Shown here: piece after piece, positions 35,990-46,078 of the stretch | Numbering within the stretch: the stretch's first letter is position 1 | Layout: each line of letters starts with the position of its first letter | Assembly: GCF_001625215.2 (NCBI RefSeq) | Contig: NC_030386.2 | Location: forward strand, 23,468,545-23,532,544 | Direction of reading: 5' to 3' | DNA from: Daucus carota subsp. sativus | Lineage: Eukaryota > Streptophyta > Magnoliopsida > Apiales > Apiaceae | Length of the DNA stretch: 64,000 nucleotides | Notes under the pieces: generated by a model | What the model saw: the letters and a program-made list of their open reading frames with translations, nothing else | Told to the model about the DNA's origin: nothing | Databases searched by the model: none | Translations under genes and position numbers: made by a program

Positions 35990-37790
35990 TACGTTGGTAT
36001 GAGTCATAAACTTACCGAGGGCATACTTCTCCCTTCCTCCGCTGCCTCTCGAGAACCTTGGATCGTCAGAAATACGAAGGACAACATTGGAATCACATCC
36101 CTACTCTCGCTTTCTAACTTTTCAAGTCAGAACATAAAACACTAGTTGCTTCACGTCGTGATCTACAAAAATAAAAAGGTATTATTTTCAACAATAACAT
36201 AGTTTATGAATCAAACTTTTCATTGTAATAGTCCGCACTTTTTAAGACTATTTAATCGAGAAAAACTAAACTACAACTCAATATAATAATCTAAATTCCT
36301 ATCATAAATACATCAATTATAAATTATTATCCTAAAATTAAAAAAGTCGGTTAATAATCTATAATTCATGGGTCAATCTTCTCCAAAATCTAACATTCTC
36401 ACGCTTTAATGCGCATCAACTCGCTCTTACATTAAATCTGAAATATGAAATAAAGGGTGAGCTAAATAGCTCACCAAGTAACAACAAATAATCTCGAAAT
36501 CAATGAGCGGTTTTCGTAGTAATCTTAATTCACAATTCTACACTGCCATCACACTTTGGTCGTGCTGGCGTCTTATTCTTTTGTCACACTATATAAAGTT
36601 CAATAATCAAGCGCCACTAATAGGAATTTAAAGCTGCACACTTGTGTGTCTATTAAAAATATCTAAGACTAGTTCCAGAATTATAGAGAAAATTACGAAC
36701 AGCTTCGAAAGATAGAAACTGAGTATTCAAAGATTTTCATATCTTATATCTTGTAAATTCGAAACAAAATTCTTATTATTATATCTTATATAAAAATTCG
36801 AAATTTATAAAATCAAAATATCTTTTTCAAAAATAAAAAATAAGTCAAAAAGTATTTACCTCACTTGACAATGCTCAAGAATTTACATCATCTAGATCAT
36901 ATATCTGATCTTTGATTAAGCAAGATCATCTTATCTCAAACTCCAAATGCCTCCATGATTATAATCTGCATAGACCAATAATCGATTATATTGATCCTTT
37001 AAACTTTGATTTTTGAAAAAACTTAAAAGACGAAAGTCGTAAAAAACGAATAGATCTTTCCGAAAAGGTATGACTCATCACCAACGGAATGATCAGAAAT
37101 TAAAGAAAACGTCCACTGATTCAAAATACAAGAAAAAAACGAGATTTGAACATGTATTGTAATCTTGAAAACAGTTTGAAACAAAATTTGGGGAAAAACT
37201 TTTGAACGGAAGTTGTAGAAAATTGATAGAGCTTTTCAAAAAATCAATAATCATCGAAATCCGGAAAAAACTGAATTTACTACAAGACAACTGATTCGTA
37301 TGAAAAATCCCTACGAATATTATTATAAAAACGAAAAAAGGGTTGTGGAGCTCTCAGAAAATATAAAAGAATGAGAGAACACAATTTATATATAGATTTT
37401 TTTTTTAAAAAAAAAGAAGATAATTCAATAAATAACAATCATACGTCATCTACAAGAATGATCGAGTCGAACAAACATAAAATAGAATAACATGCATTTC
37501 TTCATATACAAGATGAGACAAATAAGAACGAAAATAGAAAGTTTCGTGATATGGATATAAGAAAACTTTCCCTAAAAAGGGAGATTTATTAAGAAAACAA
37601 TGATACAAACAAGAACAATCAAAGAACAAGCAATTAGACGGAAAGATTTTGGGGCTTTCCACCGTAAAATCTTTAGAAGCCCCATCGGGATGAAAAGAGG
37701 GAGGAGGCTAGAGAGAAGAGAGAAAAGAGGCTAGGGTTATTTATATATAGAATTTTAAAACCCTAATTCCAAGCCCAGTTATCTGAATAC
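35990..37790 (-). repeat. Possible LTR-like sequence with TATA and short ORF
   Basis: Read on the minus strand, this has a TATATATAAATA box (about 37741), a CT-rich leader, a 37-codon frame (37685-37572), then long AT-rich DNA. Near its end is a perfect hairpin GGTGAGCTA/TAGCTCACC (36456-36475), a word I associate with plant gypsy LTRs. Neither boundary nor a partner copy is visible in this window, so the LTR reading is weak. Confidence 0.3.
37572..37685 (-). CDS. Candidate 37-residue membrane microprotein ORF
   Basis: The ATG at 37685 opens a frame MGLLKILRWKAPKSF followed by a hydrophobic stretch (LIACSLIVLVCIIVFLI) that could span a membrane once. A TATA-like box and a CT-rich leader of about 50 bases lie upstream. 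I do not recognise it. It could equally be an accidental frame in an LTR leader. Confidence 0.25.
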   Translation of the reverse strand: MGLLKILRWKAPKSFRLIACSLIVLVCIIVFLINLPF

Positions 37791-38336
37791 AAGTATGATC
37801 CATATTTGAGGCCCATTATCTTAACTCAGTTTTAAATCTTAATTATAATCCAATTTTAATATTTTTATTATTATTATTAATCTATTACTATAATTAATCT
37901 ATAAATATTATTCTAAAATCCACGGATAGTACACTCACAAATAACTTTTCATAAAATTGTCTTATAAGATGAAGCAGCATAACATATCTTATTACTAAAT
38001 GGGTTAGCTTGAATTTAACAATCAATAATCGTAACGTCAAATATAATTTTATAATTTTGATCAAGGCTCGACTTCTTCGTTGAAGTAGATATTGTTTAAA
38101 ATTTAAATAGCTACAATATACTTGTTTTAACTTTTAAGATATAAGTAAATTATATTTTGAAAATTATTTCATATCGCACATTCCATCCCTGTTTGTGCAA
38201 CTCATATCTAACATCCCGGAAGTACAATCACACCATTTAAAAGCCTGAATAATGAAAAACCGCTAAACACAAAATAAAACTTTCAATACTTGATCACAAT
38301 GAGTCAATGATGACCTACACTTAAACTATAGATTAC

Positions 38337-40272
38337 TTAAAGAGATGACTTGATATACGGTAAAGTTACTTCTGTAGCCAACTCCTCATTGTTCTGCAAC
38401 ATGCTATCAAGTTCCCTCGCAAATGTGTCCATCATAAAATTGGGAAGACAAATAGGCACCAGTATTCCATTTTCACCCTTTTTGTTCTTGAAAGGTACAT
38501 AAAAACTTGCCATTACCGGAAGCAGACCGGTATAAACCGCTTTCCCCCAACCTAAATCCACATCTCCGAACCCGGTTCGCGTCACATTCGACACTAGAAA
38601 TGTATTATGCAGCGTGAAATGAGGCCGGTTTTTCATGACCATCAGATCCGCCACTGATCTCATATACTCTTCAGTAACATCCGCCTTGGCCTTTTTGATC
38701 AGTTTCACCGCGTATTCAAGTGAGTGATTAGATGTTATATTTTTCGCTTTTGCGATGGCTACTGGAAACGCGAATGTGTTTCCGTAGTAGCCATTCGGCA
38801 GAGGCGGATCAAATGATCCGCGGGCATTTACAAGACATATTACGCGCACGTCCTCCTCGGGATCGACGTGGAGAGCAATTGTGCGGCATCGCCAGAGGCT
38901 AGCCGTGAGGACTTCGAAAGTGGAGCATTTGGTGAGATTGTACGGAAGGTATCGTCGTAGTGCGCGGATTTCAGCAGGACCGAAGAAGAAGTAACGATGT
39001 TCGAGTATTTCGAAGGGGATTATCGGCCCCTCGGTGCCGATCGGTTCATCGTATTCGTGGTGTGTGTAGGTGACTCGAAGGGAGTCTCTGGCATTGAGGA
39101 GCTCCCTTTGCCATACTGGTGGCACGGACGGGGCGTCGGCGCCTCTGGCTATCTCGCTTAATGCTGTCATGAATTGGACGATTCCTGCCACGTCGCACAT
39201 GGTGTGGTTTAGGCGCAGAGCGAGTGTGAATCCTCCGCATTTGAAACGAGTCACCTGTTTACAGTTACACAAATGGTTGATGTTGTCGAAAATATTCCAT
39301 GCACTTTTTAAGACATTTCTAACAGTACTGCTGTTTTTATATTTGACAATTGTCCTAAATTTTGATTTAGGATGCGCACATGTTAGACTTGCTCTTAAGT
39401 GGGTGTTGGCCCTCGCTATCATAATTTCTAAAAAAATAGCCCCAAATATCAGTGTTAGAGAAGATGGTCGTGACATGTCATTTTACAATCCAAAACGCTA
39501 CATCGTCTAATGTTTATTCTCTTTTTCTTCTTAATGCTACACGATTTAGCATTTTGAAACTCTAAACCCTATTTTATATAGCGTTTTGTTCTTAAAACGC
39601 CAAATCGTGTAGCGTTTTCTAAGGTTTTTCAGACCTAAACACAACATGATATAACGTTTTCGTCCAAAATACAAAACGCTAGATTATCCGGTATTACGAA
39701 ATGATATTTGTGGCCATTTATTCCAACTCTGTAATTTTGAGCATTACTTGCAGGTTTTGTGTCATCTGGACCTTTTCCCCTCTTAAGTAGAAGTAAATTT
39801 GTACTTATAAGTTAAATAATGCGCTTACCTGCATAAGTATAATAGGACAATCAAGAATCCCACTAGAGCCCGGAACATCAAAAAGCAGTTGTTGATAACA
39901 AGGAAACGGGGGCATAACCGGATCACCAAAGTGCTCAAGTGCAACATCCGCATCAGCCTCAACAAACAAAACTCCCTCGCCACTGCATTCCACCATAAGC
40001 TTCCCGCCAGCTCCTTCTCGGAGCCTGCCAGCAAAAGGATAATAAAACACAAGCGTTTTCGCTAATGCCACCCTTATAACACTCACAGGATCAACATCCT
40101 TTCCCATCACCCCCTCATTTTTACTATAAAACTGTATCATGGGGAGCTGGAACCGAAGACTCTGTTGATCATCAATATCTGACAGAAGTTTGTACCCACA
40201 AGGAGTCGGTTTTGCCGGAGTTATTAACTCCGGTGATCGCCTCATCACCTTGTAACATGAAGAGGTTGACAT
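38337..40272 (-). CDS. BEBT: BAHD acyltransferase, benzyl alcohol O-benzoyltransferase-like, two exons
   Basis: BAHD enzymes move an acyl group from CoA to an alcohol or amine in the cytosol. Exon 1 is 40272-39829 and exon 2 is 39254-38337, with GT/AG borders, totalling 453 residues, the usual length. The start [16 protein letters not shown] fits the family; an in-frame ATG at 40356 lies only 13 bases from the TATA box and is probably not transcribed. The active-site HTMCD is at 165-169. The structural motif appears as DLGWG (usually DFGWG). Other marks are [29 protein letters not shown] and [18 protein letters not shown]. The closest family in memory is benzyl alcohol O-benzoyltransferase/anthraniloyl-CoA methanol acyltransferase. 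The true substrate cannot be read from sequence. The intron site, just before VTRFKCGG, is the normal one for the clade. Confidence 0.9.
39491..39690. repeat. Cluster of AAAACGCTA words inside the BAHD intron
   Basis: At least five AAAACGCTA/TAGCGTTTT-type words lie within 200 bases in both orientations, including AAATCGTGTAGCGTTTT and the opposed GCTACACGATTTAGC. This looks like a degenerate palindromic repeat or MITE inside the 574-bp intron. Ends are not defined. Confidence 0.45.
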
Positions 40273-40368
40273 GCCTAATAGAATCCAAGAAAATGTGAGA
40301 GAGTAGTTGAGAGAATAGTGGAGGCAGTAGGGTTCGTAAGTGTCTTTACTCTGCATGCATGTCCAAGT

Positions 40369-40376
40369 TATTTATA
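40369..40376 (-). promoter_or_regulatory. Putative TATA box of the BAHD gene
   Basis: TATAAATA on the minus strand, about 97 bases upstream of the chosen ATG. It argues against the upstream in-frame ATG at 40356. Confidence 0.55.
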
Positions 40377-40632
40377 GCATAATTTAGTGATTAAGGATAA
40401 TGTGTGCCTCCAATGATATTAACGATCACTTGCATATAATATGATCTTTCTAAGAATCTTTGTGTGTTATACTATAGTGTGCAGACGAAATAGATTTCAT
40501 CGTCCTTGTATGTTAGTGTGATTTTTATTTCATTGTCGAGAATAATCATGAGGAATAAAACATGGGGAATAAACATGAGGTTTGGAGTTTAAAACAGATA
40601 GCTTATCTAGTCATCTATCTGTCCCTTGTACA

Positions 40633-41371
40633 TAGGGGAGAGCGGATGGCAAATCGGTGCGGTTTTATAGTAAAACCGAAATCGCAACCGCATATCCTCG
40701 GTTTTTAAAAGTCAAAATCGAAACCGCCGGATCGGTTACGGTTCGGTTTCGGTTTAAAATATCTCGGATCGGTTACAATTAATTCGGTTTCGGTTATTAA
40801 AACCGCACCGACGCCCGCGCATACAATGAGGACTGAGGAGATGATTTTCTTCCTATGCTCATTGGTGACACTGCGCATATTTTATCCAGTGCACATCCTC
40901 TGTTTCAAGAACTGATTCCTCTTGATAGTTTCGATTAATTGAAGTACCTGAAGTTAGGGTTGAAGTGACTCTATTTTCATAGTTGCAACATAAGTACACT
41001 CATAGCACACTTTTGCATAAGAATGTTAAACCACACATATAATTGCAGCAGTTGCAGCAGGCGAGGTAATTGGCCAGCAGACTTAAAATTTTTAATATCT
41101 GAAATACATTTACTTTCTTATTTTTAAAATTCAAAATTTTATATATATTATAAATAATATATATATAAATAATATTTATTTTAAAAATCGGATCGGTTCG
41201 GTTTTTATCGGATCGGTTCCTAGTTATAACCGGAACCGAACAATCGGTTTCGGTTTCGGTTTTTAAGTTTTCGGGTTCGGTTCCGGTTCGGTTTTATGCG
41301 GTTCGGTTTTTGACGGTTTTAAGCGGTTTCGGTTTCGGTTTGGGATTTATTCGGTTTTTTGCTCACCCCTA
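40633..41371. mobile_element. Non-autonomous hAT element with perfect 8-bp target duplication
   Basis: The ends TAGGGGAGAGC (40633) and GCTCACCCCTA (to 41371) form the inverted repeat. The 8-mer CTTGTACA flanks it exactly (40625-40632 and 41372-41379). The subterminal regions are filled with CGGTTTCGGTT/AACCGAAACC words, and the core is AT-rich. No transposase frame is present. The perfect duplication points to a fairly recent insertion. Confidence 0.9.
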
Positions 41372-41379
41372 CTTGTACA

Positions 41380-43490
41380 TACCAATAAGATACTATGAAA
41401 AATTATATAAATATTTCCGTTTTCAAATTTATTTTCAAAAATACGATTAAATTGCATACGAAGTTGTAATATTGATTGAAAATATTTGGTTTTCATATGG
41501 TAAAAATTGAAGTTAATTGTAATTAAAACGTACTTCCTTAAAAGAAAAAATTGACAGCTTATATATTCCTCGAGGGAAAATGCCCGCACTCCAAAAAAAA
41601 GTGTTAAGAGTACTTTCTATGACGTTGGCTGTGGACTTATAAGAGATTACTAAAAATATGTTTAAATTATTATAGGATATTGTGCTTTGGTAGTATTGTC
41701 TATATTAGTTTCCTATAATTTAAAAATAATATGTTATTAATATTTTAGATTGTTATAAATAGAATATACTACTTCAATATGATAATAAATGATATATAAT
41801 CTTATACAGATTTTTTTTAAAGGCATGTAAAGTTTGGTTATAATTATGGACGTGGAGACAGTATGATTAAACTGTGAAATTGTCGAAAGATTATTTTTGG
41901 TATGTCATCTTACTTTTTAACTAAGAGTTTTTTTATGATTAGTCCTCAAAAGTTGGTAATATTTGATTGGTTCAATTTAAATTAATAATAATTATTAATG
42001 AGACCTGGAAAATTTCAGATACATAACATTACTCCTCTTTCTAAAAAATATCCAAAATATTTATGCTTTTCTGTCCGTAACAAAAGAAACGAATAGAGGA
42101 AAACAAGAGGTGGGATCTTCTATGTGACCGATATAAGCCGTTTGCAAATAGGGAAATCTGGTCTTATTAGTTTCTTGAACTCATCATCTGGGGAATAATA
42201 TTTTTTAAAATTAGTCAATCACATTCACACTCCTTCAGTTTATTAGGTGTCCGTATTTCAATGTGTTATGCTGTGCTGGTAAGAGCATTCACATTCGGTG
42301 CAGGGTCCCTATCATTATATTCTTACTGATTTTAGTAATTGATTAAAAATTATGTTAATGAATTTAAAGATCTTCAACATCTCATTTTCTACTACCTCAT
42401 TTTTATATTCTTTTTTATATTACTTCTTTTTCTCATTTATTATCTAATCAATTATACTTAAAAATAAAATTGAAAAATGAAAGTAAAGGAATGGAACGTA
42501 CACTATAATGGTTTTAGGTTTTGTCCCTTACATTAAATTCTATTTTAAGATTTCGAATGGAGCTTCAATTTTATTTAAATTATAAGGATAGAGAAAGTAT
42601 GGGAGAGCCGAGATGAATGATCCAAGAGATGCTTTCCGCATGTGTTATTCGGATAAGCACTGTACTATCCTAGATTCTTTATCTGCCTGGTGCTTATCTC
42701 AGTTAACTATTTAAGATTATTTATTAATTGAAATTTGAAATAAACATTTTTTTTCATAAATAAAATAAGATAAAGACAAACATGATATTTTTTCAGAAAT
42801 AAAATAAGATACCACAAACATGACATCTCATCTGTATAAGAGCTGATCTTGTAATTTTATATCATTGAGTTCAATTTTTATTGTAATTTGACTAATTTCC
42901 TATACTGAATTAATTGTTGTATTATTCATTTGCAATTCGAAATGATTAGCCAAGTGAGAGTTAATTGAACTTAACCCGTGAATACACACCATCTAGAAAT
43001 TAATTAGATAATCGAAGTTAAGGAATAATATTATTTTTAAAATTATTTTATCATATATTGTAGATTTCTTAAAGCCACCTAGGCTGATTAGTCTGATTTA
43101 TAATTGATTTTTCAACAAACCGATTTCTGAACTGATTAACCGTTAATCGATACGAAGGAACATGTTGAAATAGCTATTAATAGATGATTAATTTCAATTA
43201 AACGTCGAATATAGCAGTACTGTATCTGATTATAAAACTAAATTAGCATCATGTAAACGGAAAAAATCAACAGAGGTTTACATGAGCTTCATCCATCTAA
43301 TACAAAAAGGTGAACATATTTCCACCATAACTTCATAGGTTCCGAAAATATAACTCTTCTAAGTTCTAAGGCTGTTTCTCACAATCTCCTCTGATTTTGA
43401 CTGAGTCGCTGTTTGGGAAGCGGGTGCTTTGAAGCCGATTTTTATTTTTCTTTAATTGTTTGTGTGAAAAGTCAGAAGGGTGAGATGTTA
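41380..43490. other. AT-rich intergenic DNA, no gene seen
   Basis: No coding frame or family resemblance. It ends next to a nested MITE pair. Confidence 0.55.
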
Positions 43491-43719
43491 CTCCCTCTGA
43501 TCCTTTATATAAGACACCTTGACTTTTTGCACATTATTTTAGGAGCTTTGACCTCATATTTAAAATTAATATTTTTAATATTTTTTTATGAATAATAATA
43601 TTTATGTTATATTTTTATTCAGAAAAAAAAATTAAAAATATTAATTTTAAATATGCGGTCAAAACTCATAAAATAATGTGCAAAAAATCAAAATGCCTTA
43701 TATAAAGGACCAGAGGGAG
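43491..43719. mobile_element. Stowaway-like MITE, 229 bp
   Basis: Starts CTCCCTCTGATCCTTTATAT and ends with its inverted counterpart GACCAGAGGGAG, with TA on both sides (43489-43490, 43720-43721). Long inverted arms pair almost end to end. It seems nested in a larger element whose possible ends are GCTGTTTGGG (about 43409) and CAAACGGC (about 43848). Confidence 0.8.
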
Positions 43720-44330
43720 TAATTTTTGTTTTAAGATTTTTATTTTTTTCTCAAACGGTTTAATTATTTTTTAGTTTTAATTACTTCTCATTTTTAGTCA
43801 ACTTTTTTACTTCAAGAAAAAAGCATTTTTTTTTTTAACTTTACTCAAACGGCCTCTAGAATGCCTTCTAAATATTTTTAAGAATATGCTGTGCATTTGA
43901 ACCTATAGGGATCCAGTATCCTGCATTTCTGGCTTCTTAGTAATACAACTTTCATTTAAAAAGAGTCATATTCAAAAAGGGTCAAGTAACCAGAGTCTAA
44001 CACTTATTCAATATAATCTCAAAACTAGTTTGTGCCTTCCATGGAAATTCAACATCCAAAGACCAACATGCTCTACACAGTCATCATTTGTACTGCCATC
44101 TCACTGGATACTGAAACTGATGAAAGAGCCATAATGCATAACATCACAGTAATTCAAGTTTGCATAAGTCTTTGATGATATTTTCTGGGGAGTGAGCCAT
44201 TAAATGTCTGAGCTGCAGCGGAACACCATTGAATTTTATCCTAAATTTGTTTTAGTAAAGAAGAAATGACCTCCTCAATTTGCAAAAGTAGAAAATAGAA
44301 CTGTGTGCATATTGATGAGAAAGAAATCCA

Positions 44331-44798
44331 TGATAGGTAAAAAGACACCATAAAGATAAAACTACGGCCCCATTTCCCTTCGGCTTTCCGTCAAAAGCCT
44401 GTAGTCTACATATGGAACAACAAGTCGCCCACAAATCTGACTCGTCGCCCTAGAAAGTAGTTGAACATGTGGCAACCTCCCCCGGACCATATCATCCCCC
44501 AACCACAATGCACGGGTCCCAATAGCTTGTCCTCGTCATCAAGACCCGACCTAGACTAGCCGACCTCCCCGGGACCATATCATCCCCTAATTTCAGGACC
44601 ACAATAAACATGTCCCAATAACTTGTCCTCATCATCAAGACCCGATCTAGACTAGCCAACTGAAGAAGAATCACACACATATATAAGACGGAAAAGACAA
44701 CAAAAGGACAAGAAAAAAAGAATCCACAAAAATAATAGAACCATAATCGCTACGGCCTACGGACACTAGTTGAAATCCCTACGACTACATGACTATCA
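44331..44798 (+). mobile_element. 5' LTR of a decayed Ty3/gypsy-like retrotransposon
   Basis: Starts TGATAG and ends CTATCA, six-base inverted ends, and is followed two bases later by a tRNA-type primer-binding site. A TATATAA box lies at 44680-44686. Inside, a segment of about 90 bases (44474-44561) is repeated with changes (44562-about 44656). The left border rests on the matching ends only. Confidence 0.65.
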
Positions 44799-44800
44799 CT

Positions 44801-44818
44801 TGGCGCCGCTGTCGGGGA
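44801..44818 (+). other. Primer-binding site of the retrotransposon
   Basis: TGGCGCCGCTGTCGGGGA resembles the TGGCGCCG... primer-binding sites common in plant gypsy elements. It marks the start of the internal region. Confidence 0.65.
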
Positions 44819-44889
44819 GTACACACCACTAATCAAGGAGTCAAAATAACGGGCCTCTACTGATCCTAGCAACCATTTAAGTTACAATG

Positions 44890-45271
44890 AAATTCTAATG
44901 ACATGTCACAAGTACAATGACATGACGATGTGCAGTCTATTCATCTGCACTTTCAAATCTTACGCCAGAACCTGGTCCTCGGGTCTCCCACCCAGGAGCA
45001 TTCGCTCATGGCAAGAATTCAAAACCACCTTTCTTGCCAAGTTTTGTTTCAACACTCCGCACACAGTACACACCATATCTCTGGAAAATGTCAAGCAGAA
45101 CCTGAAGAGTCTTTGCGAAGTTACATTAAAAGGTTTGAGACCGCAACATCAAAAGTTAAAGGGCTCCGACCAGCAACAACTGTTGACTCCTTCATTCGAA
45201 ACATGAATTATGATGAGTGTAAAGAGTGCTGTAAAGTGCTCTGTAACAAAGAACCTTTAGACCTTATATGA
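44890..45271 (+). pseudogene. Truncated, frameshifted retrotransposon gag fragment
   Basis: Two overlapping frames together show a plant retrotransposon gag domain: a GLPPRSIRSWQEFK-type segment with FLAKFCF, then, after a frame change, a YIKRFE and KGLRP-type segment. Similarity stops at about 45271 and no protease, polymerase or 3' LTR follows, so only the 5' end of the element remains. Confidence 0.7.
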
Positions 45272-46078
45272 AGCCTGCGGCAAAGCCTCCGCTTACATAT
45301 CCACATATGAGAAACTCTTACTCGCTATTATTTGAATATTACGAACAATTAAAATCATTATTTGAATCACATAATTTTACCGATCATAACTCTTACTCGT
45401 CATTCCATTTGTGAGAAGAGAAGTAAGAAAATCAAATTATCCCTGATTTTCTTCAATGCAGTAGAATATCAAACTGTATCACGTCACAAAACAAGAATCT
45501 TACTTAAATGGTGCTTCTCTTTTGAATTTGATTTAATCATGTATCTTTGAATTTTTAGTTTTAAAAGTCTCTCTGTCTTGTAGAGGACATACGTAAAGGT
45601 AGGACTGCTTTTGGAAGATGCTGGATGCATGTTCTCGTAGTTGGATGAATAAAATTCAACAAAGCATGTCTTTCAATCAAGAAAAGTCACTGTCAGAATT
45701 CTGTTTTTAAGCCTCCTGTATCCAACAATTTAGTACTCTATAAAATAGCATTCCATTAAAAAATAACCAATTAATTCAATATTTTTGTTGAAATGATACG
45801 CACTGTAGAATTCAAGGTACAGTATTATACATCTTTAACTAAAATAGTTACAGATGTCAAGAGTACAACATTATCAGTGAAATTCAGTATAAAAATGTAC
45901 TGTGCTTTGTCAAAAACTGGATTCCTGAAAGATGCAGATCCTACAAAATATAAAAGAAAAGTTCAGTTCCTCCACAAAACATTGCTCAAGTGTGTACAGT
46001 AAATTATCGAGATAATATTTGATATTTCCATTGATATACAGTTAATGCCGCATTACTTGCATTGAAATATCAATACCC
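45272..46078. other. Intergenic DNA, 3' flank of squalene synthase
   Basis: No gene is seen. The 3' untranslated region of the minus-strand squalene synthase gene should lie at the right end. Confidence 0.5.

Noticed and set aside
40273-40356. 28-residue N-terminal extension of the BAHD protein
   Set aside because: The upstream ATG is only 13 bases from the TATA box and the extension is not found in the family.
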